A model generated the notes under the pieces. That model did not search any database. It saw only the letters and a program-made list of their open reading frames with translations, and was not told the origin of the DNA. A program made the position numbers and the translations under genes. From Prorocentrum cordatum (taxonomy: Eukaryota; Sar; Dinophyceae; Prorocentrales; Prorocentraceae), in contig CAUYUJ010000720.1 in assembly GCA_963575745.1 (NCBI GenBank), positions 37,501 through 101,500 of the forward strand: a stretch of 64,000 nucleotides of DNA, in the 5' to 3' direction. Shown one piece after another: positions 37,360 through 48,305 of the stretch. Every line of letters begins with the position of its first letter. Position 1 is the first letter of the stretch.

Positions 37360-38930
37360 ACGCGCCGCCGAATGTACCCAAGGCAATCGACCGTGCAACG
37401 CGCTTTCTCAAATGTGTACAATTTATACAGACTCGTACATATATAGTTATATCTATACACACGAACGCACTCTTACATGTATACACATGTCCACATACAC
37501 ATATACATGCACACATGAAACAAGAACAATGATGCATAATGAATTTCGAAGGAGGGAGGAGGGAGGGAGCAAGGCAAGGATTGAACGGCGCAGGGACGGA
37601 GCAGGGGAGAGAGCAAGGTATGGAGGAGCGACGGGGGACGTGGACGATGAGGACGTGAAGGCGGAAATGGACGACGGTGCGGAGCAGAGAACCGGAAGGA
37701 TCGAGCGGAAAGAGGACGGGAGGGATATGTGGCGACATTTCGGGGGTGAGTGTCGGATATATGGGAGGGAGGGTTGGAAGGAGGGAGCAGCAGTACCAGT
37801 AGGCGGAAACAGGTACGCACACCCCAGCCCTGACCGGGGCCCGGCGCACACGGCCTGCACGTGTGAGGCTTCGGGCCGCGCTGGGACACAAGCGCGGGTG
37901 TTGCTCCGCACTTGGGCTCGCGGCGACTGCGATGCTGTGGCGGCGGCCCACCAAAATTGGGCGGTTGAGCTGCAGTGCGGCAGCGACGCGGCCTACCTCG
38001 CAGCGTGTTTCGTTGCGCGCGATACGCTCCGCCGCTGCGCCTCCGGCGCTGGGCCCTAGTTCGCCGCGCGCTTGAGCGGGGCTGCCTCCCCGGCGGCCGC
38101 CGAAGGCGCTGTCTGGCATGGCGGCGGCCTGCTGCTGGATGCGTGCCCTTCTCGTCGTGAGGGTGCGACCACGTCGGCGTGAGGCTGAGAGTTTCTAGGG
38201 GAACGCGGCTGGCGGCGGCGTGGCGTTGCTGGGCGGCCGATGGCGCGGGCGCCGCTGGGGCGGCGGGGGCGCCGCGCGGCGGCGGCGGCAGCGGGTGGGC
38301 TTCGCCTGGCTGTTGCGGCAAGTGACCTCTGCTGCGCCGCGGGCCATTGTGGCGCTGGGCGGTGGCGGCAGCACGGCGGCTGCTGCGAGCGACGGGCTCC
38401 TGGCCGGCGGTCGCCTTCGCCTACAGGGTCGTCGCAAGCTCGACCGCGCGTGCGTTGTTGGCGAAACGATGTAGACGGGGCGAGGTAGGGCGGCGGGCGA
38501 GGAGCAAGGGGGGGAAGTAGGACGAAACGACGGGAAACGCAACAGAACATGAGAATTGGGGGAAAGGGAAGTGGATGGGGAAGGTAAAGGATGGCGCAAA
38601 GAAACGCGATAACGAAGAGAAGAACCGGCGAATGCCACAGGCCTCATACCGAGCTCGCTTGAAACCGACAGATCATGGCGTCGCAGCTTAGAGGATGAGA
38701 AAAGTGCGAGGGGAGGACGCGGAGGAGGCCAAGAGGAATAATATACAGGAGGGAGGAGGTCGGAACGGGCCAGAGCGATGCTCATCGGCTCTGGGCGTCC
38801 AAGCACCCAGAGAGTTGGGAACCAGATTTTCCCCCAATGGCTCGCCATCGGCCAGCCAGTCGTGGGCTCGCCGGTGGGCGCGATTCGGGGGCGCCGAAGC
38901 GCAGGTCCGCCCGAGGGTTTCGAGCCCTAG
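37360..38930. other. 1.6 kb without a recognised gene
   Basis: 37410-37560 is AT-rich with ACATATACACAT words. 37800-38500 is GC-rich and open in several frames on both strands. The minus frame at 37473-38321 and the plus frame at 38220-38474 are the longest, but neither shows a known domain. Confidence 0.35.
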
Positions 38931-39560
38931 TGGTGGGGGGCCCTAGTGGTGGGGGGCCCTTGTGCCAGCTTCGCACCGCATCGATTCGGAATTTCTGATT
39001 CGGTGGAGAGCTATCGCAGGTTGCGTCGGCGCACAGGCGATTAGTTTCGTCCACGATGTTTGAGGTAGAACAAAACGCCTCGCGCCACACAGACTGCAGT
39101 ACAGTTCGAAGCCCACGCGCAAAATCATATGGCCGTCGAGTTCAAGCAGAGCTGAAGCTTCCGCCTGTGGCCCTGCACCGGCAGCAGGCCACCCCCCATC
39201 CCTGCAGGCACGCCACCCTGGCTGTTCCACAGCTTGGGCTGAGCAGGCTGACGTGGGAGGGTTCCGTGGCAAATCATGGGAACCCTGATGTGTGTCCTTG
39301 CAGTGTCGTCTTGAGTGCGCATTCGCGTGCGCTCGCGTCGATGAAGAAAGCGCCGGTTCATGTGTCGGCTCAGCGTCGTGTTGGCGTCGGCTAGCGCCGG
39401 CGAGCGCCGGATATCGCTGGTGCGCAAGAGCCAGCAGGATGGTATGGGAGGCCCCCGTGAGTTGCCACAGGGAGGGGGCTCATACAGTCCCCCTGGCTCG
39501 CACAGGCTCTTTGCAATGGAGGGAGGTCCGCGCCACAGTCAAAAGCGTAGGGTGATGATT
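38931..39560. other. no gene recognised
   Basis: GGCCCTAGTGGTGGGG occurs twice in tandem at 38925-38957. The rest has moderate GC and frames under 112 codons without recognised domains. Confidence 0.35.
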
Positions 39561-39790
39561 GGGAGGAGGAGGGTGGGAGGAGGAGGAGGATCGGGACCAG
39601 GAGCATGAGCAAGAGCAGGAGCAAGAGGAGGAGGAGGAGGTGGAGGAGGAATGAGGATGAGGAGGAGGAGGAGGAGGAGGAGGAGGAATGAGGATGAGAA
39701 GGAGGAGGAGGACGAGGAGGAGGAGGAGACGGAGCAGGAATAGGAGCAGGAGGAGGAGGAACGGCAGGAGCAGTATGAACTGTAGGAGAT
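39560..39790. repeat. GAG array, degenerate
   Basis: GGAGGAGGA with GAGCAGGAGCA and GAATGAGGATGA interruptions. Confidence 0.93.
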
Positions 39791-39884
39791 GAGGAGGACG
39801 AGGAGACGAGGAGACGAGGCCGGGACGACGAGACGGAGGGATAGGTAGGAGGAGGGATCGAATTTCGAACCTGGAGCCTTCACC

Positions 39885-40320
39885 CTTGATTGTCCAAACT
39901 CGATCTTCGAGTCTCGATAACCGATCGACGAACCGTGATTTTCGGTCCTCGTTCCAGAAACCTTCGCCCTCGGTCGACGAATTCCGATCTTCGGAAATTC
40001 AATCTGCGAACATCGATCGACGAACCCTGGTTTCTGGTCCTCGATCCAGAAGCCTCGATCCTCGATCGCCGATCTTCGATCTTCGAATATCGATCGACGA
40101 GCTTCGATTTCTGGTCCTCGATCCAGATGCCTCGATCCTCGATCGACGAACCTCGATCTTCGAACCTCGATCGTCCGCCTTCGAAATTCGATCGACGAAT
40201 ATGGAACGAATATTCTTGGTTCTCGATCGAGGAGTCCCGATCTTGGATCGAGAAATCCCGATCTTCGATCCGAGGACCTCGAAATTCGATCCTCGAGCCT
40301 CGCAGCTCGCGCCTGCCGTA
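39885..40320. repeat. CTCGATCTTCGAACCTCGATCGACGAA satellite
   Basis: About 16 degenerate units of 24-30 bp built from TCGATC, GACGAA, TTTCTGGTCCTCGATCCAGA and CTTCGAA. Both strands stay open (Arg, Ser, Asp-rich) because the unit has no stop codons. It is related in style to the 2360-2550 repeat. Confidence 0.88.
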
Positions 40321-40454
40321 CCTTGATTCGGTGCTCCTCGAACAAACCCAACCGTCTAAGGAGGGAGGAACGCCGGACCTAGTCGCTTTGGGCGTGGTGC
40401 CAACCCGACTGTCCATGGCGGTGGCCGACGGCGGCGATGAAAGCGACGAGGATG

Positions 40455-40690
40455 AGTAACATTTGTAGTAATAATAATAATGATGATAATAATAGTACTA
40501 CTAATAAAGATAGTAATAATAATATTAATGATGAAATTAATAATAAGAATAATAAGAATAACAATACTATTGACAATACTGATAATGATAATAATAGTGA
40601 TAATAATACTAATACTACTAATATTCATAATAATAATAATACGAATACTTATTATAGTAACAATGATATTAAGAAGAAGAGACAGAAGAA
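40455..40690. repeat. AAT/GAT/ACT triplet tract
   Basis: AATAATAATAATGATGATAA and AATACTAATACTACTAATAT. AT-rich, with Asn-rich and Ile-rich frames as artefacts. Confidence 0.93.
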
Positions 40691-40839
40691 AGCATGCCAA
40701 ACAAATGATAAGACGACGACGAGCACGACGCTGGCGGTGTCGGTGGTGGCGACGCAAGGAGTGACAATTCAGGCGCGACGGCGGCTTCAGGGCCCATTTC
40801 GATCGCAACGATCCCATTTGATGTTGATTCTGGCTGGGC

Positions 40840-41200
40840 CCGATCCAGTTTGATTCCGATGCTCCAACAACCTAATGTGTCCCGCCGTTTGCATGGCGCT
40901 GTGGTGCAGCATGGCGTGGCCGATCCGATTCGATTCCGACTCCGTGCCGATGCAGCCCGATTCGATGCACAGTTCCGACTGGCCTAGGACGAGACATAAT
41001 CCTCGCCCAATTTTATCCTCGTCCTGGCCTCGTCTTGACATTGCGATCCGATCCGAGTTTCCCAGCGTTCCAGAGTGCTTCGAGAGCGTCCCAGAAAGCT
41101 CTCAGGAAGCCGCCGCCCCCGAGACATCCTCCAGAGCTGCCGGAATCTGGCGGCTCTGGAAGTTGTCTCCGGGGCGCCAGAATCTCTGAGATCCAGCCGC
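40840..41200. repeat. dispersed repeat V, copy 1
   Basis: GATTCGATTCCGACTCCGTG, CGATGCAGCCCGATTCGATG, TTATCCTCGTCCTGGCCTCG and CCGAGACATCCTCCAGAGCT recur in the copy at 41435-41720. It contains GGCGGCTCTGG and CCGCCGGAATCTCTGAGATCC hairpin words. Confidence 0.75.
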
Positions 41201-41257
41201 CGGAATCTCTGAGATCCGGCGGCCCCATCGCAGAGATTCTCGATCTACAGTCCACCC

Positions 41258-41430
41258 GCATCGTTGGGAGGGGCAAGCTTCCCAAGGGTGCCCTTGCATC
41301 CTTGCCCCTCCTTGCCCCTTCGGCCAATCCTCAGCGACTTTCGCTGGCCAGCCGCGTTCGAAAGACGTTCTCGTGGGCCTCCCAATGCCCTTGCATCCTT
41401 ACCGCGCATCCTGATGATACGGGTTGTGTC
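41258..41430. mobile_element. TIR element family T, copy 2
   Basis: The ends are GTCCACCCGCATCGTTGGGA and GATGATACGGGTTGTGTC. Inside are GGGTGCCCTTGCATCCTTGC and AATGCCCTTGCATCCTTACC. It sits between the two copies of repeat V. Confidence 0.78.
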
Positions 41431-41434
41431 TATC

Positions 41435-41720
41435 CTCGCCCGATGTTATCCTCGTCCTGGCTTCGTCTTGACATTTCGATCCGATCCGATGTTCCGATCC
41501 GATATTCTGATCCGATTCGATTCCGACTCTGTGCCGATGCGGCCCGATTCGATGCACATGTCGGGCGGGGCCAGGACGACAGCGTCCCCGAACGCTCTGA
41601 GGAAGCCGCCGCGCCCGAGACATCCTCCAGAGCCGCCGGATCTCAGAGACTCTCGATGTATCCTCGCCCGATTTCGCTGATTGGGCCTCGCCCTGGCCTC
41701 GTCTTGACCTTCCGGTCCGC
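41435..41720. repeat. dispersed repeat V, copy 2
   Basis: TATCCTCGCCCGATGTTATC, TCCGACTCTGTGCCGATGCG, CCGAGACATCCTCCAGAGCC and a second TATCCTCGCCCGATTTCGCT are in the same relative order as in copy 1. Confidence 0.75.
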
Positions 41721-41819
41721 TCCGGGCGGCGCCCCGGGCAGCGGCCGCGGGCCCGCAAGCCAGAGCCCGACGGGCCAGCTGCAGCTGCAGGCTCTTGCGG
41801 CGGCGACGGATCCTCGGCC

Positions 41820-41960
41820 CTCCCTCCTTCCCTTCCTCCTTCCTCCTTCCCTTCCTCCCTCCTCCTCCTCCTCCTCCTCCTTCCTCCTCCCCCCTCCTTC
41901 CTCCTCCTCCCTCCTCCTCCTCCTCCCTCCTCCTCCTGCTCTTCCGCCTCCTCCTCCGCT
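41820..41960. repeat. CTC/TCC array
   Basis: Pyrimidine triplets and CCTTCCTCC words, immediately before the WCC-motif exon. It would serve as a strong polypyrimidine tract. Confidence 0.93.
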
Positions 41961-41987
41961 CCCGCGGCCTGCCCCGCCGGCTGCGAG

Positions 41988-42074
41988 GCGTGGTGCTGCG
42001 CGGCGGTGGGCGTGGGCTGCCAGCCCGGCGGGGGCGCGGGCCCGCCGCCGCCGCCGTCCGCCAGCGACTGCCAG
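41988..42074 (+). CDS. WCC-motif Cys-rich protein, single exon
   Basis: The exon reads AWCCAAVGVGCQ, a Pro/Gly linker with five Pro in a row, then SASDCQ. This is the WCC...GC half plus the DC start of a repeat of the form [FY]DC..G...W...WS..KK.WCC...G.GC. I associate that repeat with predicted dinoflagellate proteins. I know no Pfam name or function for it; the Cys spacing suggests disulphides in a secreted or surface protein. The inferred acceptor is GCGAG after a long pyrimidine tract and the donor is GC (CAG then GCCGCG). Length is 29 codons, phase 0 at both ends. The 5' boundary Lys-Lys/Ala-Trp-Cys-Cys agrees with the donor of the exon at 60.7 kb. Confidence 0.55.
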
Positions 42075-42099
42075 GCCGCGCAGCGGCCACGTCGCCGCC

Positions 42100-42610
42100 G
42101 CCGCCGCCGCTCGTCGTCTCGTCGCTCGTCGCTCGTCGCTCGTCGCTCGTCGCTCGTCCCTCGTCCCTCGTCCCTCGTCGTCGTCGCTCGTCGTCGTCGT
42201 CGTCGCTCTCGTCTGCCTCGTCGCTTTTTTTCTTTTGTTGGTTCGTCGTCGTCTCGTTCTCTCGTCTTCGTCGCCGCCGCCGCCGTCGCATGCGTGGTGT
42301 TTGTCTCGTCGTGTTCGTCGTTCGCGTCGTCTTTTTTGTTCCGTCGTCGTTGGCGCCGTCGTCGACGTTCTTGCCGTGCTCGATGTGTTCATCGTCGCCA
42401 TTGTTCTGGCAGGTTTCGTCATCGTATGCGATTTCGTTATCGTCGTCCTCGTCGACCCCGCATCGGTCCGCCGTTTTCCGTCCCGCTGTTTGTTTGGGGT
42501 TGCACGTGTCGCCGTCGTCGCCTCGTCGTTTTTGTTTGTTTGTTGTTGTTTTGTCGTTTTGTTGTCGTCGTCGTCGACATCGCCGTCGTCGTCGCTTTTT
42601 CAACGTCGTC
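42100..42610. repeat. TCG/GTC-rich degenerate triplet tract
   Basis: GTCGTCGCTCGTCGTCGTCG and TCGCTCGTCGCTCGTCCC words with GTTTTTTTCTTTTG interruptions. Frames rich in Arg, Ser and Val on plus and Asp, Glu and Thr on minus are artefacts. Confidence 0.85.
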
Positions 42611-42714
42611 GTCGTCCTGCAGGGCCGCGAGCGTGACCGTACAGTACCTCGCGGTCTGGATTGGAAAAGCCGTGAATGCTTCCCCCGGAGGGGTGCGGCG
42701 CGCGAGCGCGACCT

Positions 42715-43110
42715 CCCTCCTCCTCCATCTCCCTCCTCCTCCTCCTCCCTCCTCCTCCCTCCTCCCTCCTCCTCCTCCTCCTCCTCCTCCTCCTCCTCCT
42801 CCTCCTCCTCCTCCTCCTCCCTCCCTCCTCTCCCTGGGCCCCTCGTCGTCCTCCTCCGTGCCTGCTTCTCCCCCCTGCCTCCTCCCTTCCCTCTCCCTTC
42901 ATCCCCCCCCCCTCCCTCCCTCTGCTTCCCCCCCCGCCTCTCCCCCCGGGCTCCCCCCTCCCCTTCCCTTCCCTCCCCTCCCCCCTTCCCGTTCCCGTTC
43001 CCCTCCCCCTCCCCCTCCCCCTCCCCCTCCCCTTCCCTCCCCCTCCCCCCCCCTTCCCGTTCCCTTCCCTCCCCCTCCCCCCTTCCCTTCCCGTTCCCCA
43101 TTCTGGCCGA
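42715..43110. repeat. CTC array followed by CCCCTCCCC tract
   Basis: TCC triplets to about 42835, then CCCTTCCC and CCCCTCCCCCTC words. Almost all pyrimidine on plus. Confidence 0.95.
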
Positions 43111-43600
43111 GGCGTTCGCAGCGCGCCGTCGTCCTTCCGCCGCCCCGTCGCTCGGCAGGGTGCCGCCGCGGGCCGGCCGCGCGTCGGTGGGGCTCGCGCG
43201 CGGCTGCCCCCCGTCGCCGCTGCCCCGATGGAGGCGGCGCTGCGTGGCGCCGTCCTCGGAGGCCCCCCCGCGCCGCGCCGCCGCCGCCGCCGGTCGGGCG
43301 GCAGCCTCGGCCGCGCCTCCTTCCCGCGCAGGCGGAGGCTCCCGAGCTGCCGCCGCGGGGCCCGCGGGCCTCTCCCGCGCCCTGCGCCCCTCGCGGATCG
43401 GCGCGGCCTGGAGCGGTGCCGGCGCCGCCGTCCGGGCGCGCCGCCCGGGAGCGCCAGGCTGCTGGGGCGGGGCGGAGCCGCGGCTGCGGCCGCCGCCGGC
43501 GCGGAGCGCGGCGGCTCCTGGGCCGGCGCCCTGCACTGCGAGGGTCCTGCGAAGGAGTGAAGCAGCACAAAAAGGCCATGCGCAGAAACTGGTGGCCCGC
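43110..43600. other. extremely GC-rich stretch, possible exon, unrecognised
   Basis: About 80% GC and open in all three plus frames for over 400 bp (Ala, Arg, Pro, Gly). No domain is recognisable and the frame cannot be chosen by eye. Confidence 0.3.
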
Positions 43601-43682
43601 TCCGCGCCCTGGCGGCGCCTCCGGCGCCGCCCTTCCGCGCGCTCTCTGGGCACCAGGGGGGGGGGGGTCCAGCGCTGTTTAC
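43600..43682. mobile_element. foldback element family D, core fragment
   Basis: GGCGGCGCCTCCGGCGCCGC and GGGGGGTCCAGCGCTG remain. Both arms are missing. Confidence 0.65.
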
Positions 43683-43683
43683 A

Positions 43684-43812
43684 GTGGGGGCCCATGCCAA
43701 GAGACACCCTGCTCGCCTCCAGGGTGCCCTGGGTTCCTTGGGGCTCGAGGGTGCTGTCGTGGAAGGCCTGACGCGCCCACACCGAACAGTCAGTGGACGT
43801 CCTGGGGCCTCA
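43684..43812. mobile_element. dispersed element R, copy 3
   Basis: GCCCATGCCAAGAGACACCC, TGCTCGCCTCCAGGGTGCCC and GCCCACACCGAACAGTCAGT, GGACGTCCTGGGGCCTCAGG are in the family order. It directly abuts element H copy 1. Confidence 0.78.
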
Positions 43813-44021
43813 GGTCGGGGGAGCGTAAGACCCGGGTTTGCCAGGTCTCGGGTTCGCCATCGTTTTTTGACGACCGCGCCTCGGATTTTGACGAGGAGGA
43901 GTTTCGTGGGATGTCTGCAGCGGGAGGCCTCGTCAAAATGCAGGCTCGGCCTCGTCATTTTTTTGACGACCTCGTCGGGGATTTCCGAGTCCCCTGTACC
44001 CAGGTCCTACGTCCCCCTGAT
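43813..44021. mobile_element. TIR element family H, copy 1, with 5 bp duplication
   Basis: The ends TCGGGGGAGCGTAAGACC and GGTCCTACGTCCCCCTGA are inverted repeats. The flanking duplication is TCAGG on both sides (43808-43812 and 44022-44026). The interior repeats the TTTGACGA and CCTCGTC motifs in both orientations, so it folds further. The other copy, at 50.4 kb, is about 97% identical. Confidence 0.87.
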
Positions 44022-44248
44022 CAGGGTCGGGTTGTTTCTCGTGGGAGCTTCCTTGCGGACTTGCCTCCGCTGCATGTTTCTGGCCTTTTGCCTGTGGTCC
44101 TGCCGCTGCCCCTGGCCGGCGGTGCTGCAGGGAGGTGCGGGCGGCGGCCTCGGCCGGGCGGCGGTGGCGCCCCCCCGCGGCTGGGGCGCGCCCAGCGAGG
44201 CGGCGTCCTCGATGAGCGGGGGCGTGGAGGCGATGCCGCCGGTGGTGG

Positions 44249-44484
44249 TAAGTCGAGCGTGTCCCGCTACAGGAGGAATGTGATTCAAGGATGGTAAAAA
44301 CATCGCCTGGGGACAGTTTTTGTTTTTTTTGTTTTCTTATTATTCTTCCTTTTCCCTATCTATATATCTATATATAGATATATAGAGAGAGAGAGAGGAT
44401 TTTTCGACCGTCTGGGTGCATTTTTTGATTATTTGTGCAAGTTTCGCGCGAGATCCGCCTGTAGGGGGACACGCCCGACCTAAC
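44249..44484. mobile_element. TIR element family C, copy 5, with perfect 8 bp duplication
   Basis: The ends are TAAGTCGAGCGTGTCCCGCT and GGGGACACGCCCGACCTAAC. A perfect 8 bp repeat GGTGGTGG flanks it (44241-44248, 44485-44492). The left junction reads G-GTAAGT, a consensus 5' splice site, and the right end carries CTAAC, a consensus branch point. An AG (GGGCGAG) lies about 18 bp past it. The interior has a TATA/GAGA run (44360-44398). Confidence 0.9.
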
Positions 44485-44659
44485 GGTGGTGGGCGAGGTG
44501 CGCGAGCGTGCGCGTTTGCTGGAGCCGTGCCTCGCGGCGCCGAGCGTCCGCCGCGGCTCCGCTGCCCCCGTCCTCGAGCGATGGTCGCTGGACGACCTGC
44601 GGGTGCGCGCTCCCAGCTGGAGAAGCTGGAGCGGGACTGAGGGGCGCTGGCCTGTCTGG

Positions 44660-44825
44660 GCTTGGGTCGGGCGTGTCCCCCCTAAAGGCGGATCTTAGGC
44701 GAAAATTGAGAACTAGTCAGAAACATGCCACCAAATAGTCGAAACATGTTGGAACATTTTCCCCAGACTATTTTTTATGATGTTTGAATATGATTCCTGT
44801 AGAGGGACACGCCCGACTTGAGACA
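44660..44825. mobile_element. TIR element family C, copy 6, flanked by ~22 bp direct repeat
   Basis: The ends are TGGGTCGGGCGTGTCCCCCC and GAGGGACACGCCCGACTTGA. The flanks GGGGCGCTGGCCTGTCTGGG (from 44640) and GGGGCGCTGGGCCTGTCTGG (from 44827) are direct repeats with a single-base indel, much longer than in other copies. Confidence 0.85.
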
Positions 44826-44849
44826 GGGGCGCTGGGCCTGTCTGGGCCC

Positions 44850-46260
44850 CTCAGGCGTCTCTTGGTTTGGCCTCTGGCGGTGCGCGCCCCAAGCGTCGCG
44901 GGGGTAATCCCAGCTGCTTCCCCCCCTCTGGCTGGCAGCACTTGGTGCGCCCCAGGGGCGCACTTATAGGGGTGAGGGTGGCAGTACAACGAAGAGGTGG
45001 CCACTTTGAGAATACGCCACGGACGGCTGGCGACACCTTTCTTCGCCGCAGGGGGCGGCGGGTTTGGGCAGGGCGCCACAGCGCCTCGGGTGGAACAAAC
45101 AAAGCATCGTCTGGCGATTTCTGGCCTCTTCCCTGAGTCCTCTCATCCGGTCGCGTTTGTGATTCACCCGCACGTTCTCGGTCATTGCCTCATTGGTCCC
45201 CTCCTCGTTCCCGCCCCATCCTGCCATTCCCCTTCCCCCTCTCTCTCCTCCACATCATCGTCGTAGTCCTCCTCCTTCTCCTCCCTTTCCTCCTCTTTCC
45301 CTCCCCCCCTTTTCCCCTCCCTGCCCCTGCGTTCCTACCCCCAAGCATGCAGGAGGAGTCGATGAGGAGGAGGAGGAGGAGGAGGAGGAGAAGGATGCAA
45401 AGACCAAGACAAGCTCATGGAGGCCCTGCTCTCGGGTGCTCTGCTACACCCATGCGTGCACAAGACAGCTGTGCTCCTGAGGGGGGCCCACAGACAACCT
45501 GCCTGCCTGATGAGAATTCCAGCTTCACTGTGTTGACTGTCGCGCGCTGCAAATGACAGCATTGGCTGATCGGGGCTCTTGGGAGGCACGCCTCCCCACG
45601 CAGGGCCCGATGCAGACGCACGCCTCACCCCGCCTTCCCACGACCGGCCCCGCGACGACCAGCCCTCCAAACACGATCACTTCCTCGGCCTTTGCCTCGG
45701 CGGCGCTGCAACTCCAAAACGGGAGCGTTGAGCCTACGTAAAGGAAGGAGAGTCAGAGGGGGGCAGGGACTGGGACGAGGAGAAGACGAGGGGTCGTGGG
45801 AGGTTGGTGGGAGTACGAGTCAGTCAGTCAAGAAGCCATACGCCCAGTGGCGTGTGGGCGAGACAACGCATTGCGCTGTGCTGCTCCTGGTGGGCCTTGC
45901 CTCCGGCAGGGCGCGCGGGCAGATGAACGCGAAAATTGGTGCCGCGATGGACGCTAGAGAGCAAGCCGCAACACGTCAGTGACGCAGAAAAGGAAACGGT
46001 GCGCCCCACCACTGTGAAGCAGACAGTGTAGGACAATGGGTACGAGGCAGGCAGGGAATAGGACTAGGACGGTGGCCTGCCTCCGAAGAGGAGGGTCGAG
46101 GGAGAGAGGGGGGAACTGAGGGCGCCCTCCCCGCCCCGTGCCCTGGCCTGCAGGCGGGAGGCCCGGAGTGGCGCCGCGAATGGCCGGAGGACAAGAAGCG
46201 GTGGTGCGGCGCTCGGCCCGAGATCACGAGACGGAGCAAGGGAAGGTGAGGAGAGGGGGG
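44850..46260. other. 1.4 kb without a recognised gene
   Basis: A short CTC tract (45240-45330) and GAG tract (45360-45395) face each other. The rest has mixed composition with short frames on both strands, none recognised. Confidence 0.4.
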
Positions 46261-46273
46261 ATTACAGGATTCA

Positions 46274-46443
46274 TCGGGGGTGGACAGACCTCCTACCCTG
46301 ACACGTCGATTAAGGAATTGGCCGTTTTCGGTTCGCGAGAGGGCGCCGCGGCCGTCAATTTTGCGGGTCTACGTCCGTCGGTTTCGGTCCCAGGCCGTCT
46401 TCACTAAGGCGAGGTGTACTAAAGGGAGGTTTGTCCACCGCCG
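46274..46443. mobile_element. TIR element family J, copy 2
   Basis: The ends are TCGGGGGTGGACAGACCTCC and GGGAGGTTTGTCCACCGCCG (then A). The flanks ATTCA and ATTAA are a probable 5 bp duplication with one mismatch. Core GACACGTCGATTAAGGAATT. Confidence 0.85.
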
Positions 46444-46449
46444 AATTAA

Positions 46450-47375
46450 GCAAACACCCGGTTTTATCCAGTATCCAAGGTTGCTTGTTTTTCCGGTTTT
46501 TGGGCCAGGTTGGTTGTTCTTCGTCCTGGGATCCTCGTTCGTACCGTGTTCGAGTCATTACCGTTTTGTCCTGCCGTTGCTTGATGTTTTGGGCTGTCAT
46601 TTGTTTCCCGTTTTCGTGGTTGGCCGAGAGCCTTGTAGTTGTAATGTACGACGAAATCTCCCAGCGTTTTTTCATCAACTGAAGGGGGGAAGACACGGGC
46701 CGATGCGGCCCCTGAAGGCCGCGGATGGTGGCCAGAGAGACGAGTTCGAGATCAATCAGAACAAAAGAGCTTCTAACCCCACTGCCACGATGAAGGCGTG
46801 GCCTCACTTGGGTCCCCGTCCTCGCATTTGGGAGGGTCATTCTGGACAGTCTGGTCTGGCACACCTGCAGAAAAAAATACCCCTCTGCCCTCACTGTTTT
46901 GGGCCCTGCTATCTTGGGTCTTCCCCTCTCAGAAGGGGTTATGGATACTGAGCCTGCTTGCTCGAGCAGGGCAGGGGTCCGTGCGCTGCCGCGGGAGCGG
47001 TGCTGCTCTGGGGCCGCGAGGGGCCTCATGCGTGTGCCTGCGGCGCGCACGCCAGGCTCGAGCGGGCAAGAGCAGGCGCTCGCACGCGTGGTACCGGCAG
47101 GCGGGGCAGGGCCTGCGGTAGGTTCGCGTCGTGTCGACCGGCGGCGACCTCGCCGCCGGCGCCTGCGAGTCAGGACAGGTCGACGTGGAACGATCGGACG
47201 TTTCTGAGACGGCCGGTCGTTCGAGGTTAAAAAAATGGTCCCCGCGGTGTCAGAAGCAAACGCCGAAGGCGGCACGACACGAACCTGCCGCACCTGGGCC
47301 TACAGAGCCCAGAGGAAAGGACTTCCCAAGGTCTCCACCGCAGCCGGAAGATAGTCACCAGATCCAGGCCCTAAA
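46450..47375. other. no gene recognised
   Basis: 46450-46690 has lower GC. 46960-47215 is GC-rich and open in three plus frames, possibly an exon ending near a GGTAGGTTC site at 47119, but no domain is visible. Confidence 0.3.
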
Positions 47376-47377
47376 CT

Positions 47378-47533
47378 GAAGTCTGGCATGTCCCTCTGCA
47401 GGAGGAATATTCAAAATAGTAAAAATAGTCTGGTTACGATGTTCCTACCGTTTGTGATCATGTTCGAGCAGTCTTCAACTATCTTTGATTGTTCCTCCAA
47501 AATCCGCCTGTAGGAGGACATGCCCGACCTAAC
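47378..47533. mobile_element. TIR element family C, copy 7
   Basis: The ends are GAAGTCTGGCATGTCCCTCT and GGAGGACATGCCCGACCTAA (then CC). TAAACT flanks it on both sides (47372-47377 and 47535-47540). CTAAC at the right end is followed 9 bp later by CAG, an arrangement like branch point plus acceptor. Confidence 0.85.
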
Positions 47534-47596
47534 CTTAAACTCAGTGGACGACATACCCATACCTCTACCCTTCCCTCTTTTTGTTCTCTTTTTCAG

Positions 47597-47682
47597 CCCC
47601 CTGGCGCGCTCCTTGCGCCAGGGATGGGGGTCCAGCACGGATCCAAGAAATCCGCGCGGAGCTCCAACAGTTTATGTTTATG
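47597..47682. mobile_element. foldback element family D, right half
   Basis: CTGGCGCGCTCCTTGCGCCA, GGGGTCCAGCACGGATCCAA and the right arm AATCCGCGCGGAGCTCCAAC with AGTTTATGTTTATGACG. The left arm is missing. Confidence 0.78.
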
Positions 47683-48150
47683 ACGTTTCTTCTTTTTCTG
47701 ATTAGGGGTATGCGGGGAAGAGGGAGGCAGGGCGTGGCTGTCCAGGGTTAGACCCCGCTGGTTGATTCGATGCTGCATGCCCATATTTGCGCGGGCATCG
47801 ATCGGTTATATGCCCAACCCCGAGCGTGATCCCCCCACCCCCGTAGACGTGGCTCGGTTCGATCGATCGGATGATGAACACGATGGAGGGCAACCCCTCT
47901 TATTGAACAAGAGGGAGTTCCCAGAGAGGGTGGCCGATGATGGCAACGGGGACACATGATGAAGCGCACGTCCTCACCAGAGCCGCGAGAGGCTCGGCCG
48001 GCGCTGAGGAGCCAAGCGCTGCCTCCGAAGGTACAAGCTTCCATTGGGGAGGCCAGAGCTTCTGATCCCAGGCCCTGCCCCGCCTCACTCCCCCGGCCCC
48101 CCCTCCACCTCTGGTCTGCCCCTGCCCCCCCCCCCCCCTGTGCAGCACTT

Positions 48151-48305
48151 GCAGATCCTCGGTGCCACGATCGGCTGCACCGCCTCGCGCGGCACGCGCG
48201 CCTGCGGCCATCCGCGCCGGCGGGGCGCAGGTGCTGCAGCCACACGGCCATCCCCTTCGAGGAGTGCTCGCCCTGTTCGGCGGGCAGAGGGCCGAGCGAG
48301 GGTGA
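48151..48305 (+). CDS. possible terminal exon, unrecognised protein
   Basis: A long pyrimidine tract (48108-48146) ending in TGTGCAG looks like a strong acceptor. One frame after it reads AAIRAGGAQVLQPHGHPLRG, VLALFGGQRAERG and stops at TGA 48303-48305. Other frames are also open, so the choice is uncertain. An AAG/GTACAAG donor-like site at 48029 could end a preceding exon. Confidence 0.25.

Noticed and set aside
36253-37460. His/Thr/Pro-rich minus-strand frames near 381-396 codons
   Set aside because: Artefact of the GGT array.
41446-44297. Overlapping frames of 450-780 codons on both strands
   Set aside because: GC-rich and triplet-repeat sequence lacking stops; only the short WCC segment at 41988-42074 resembles a protein family.
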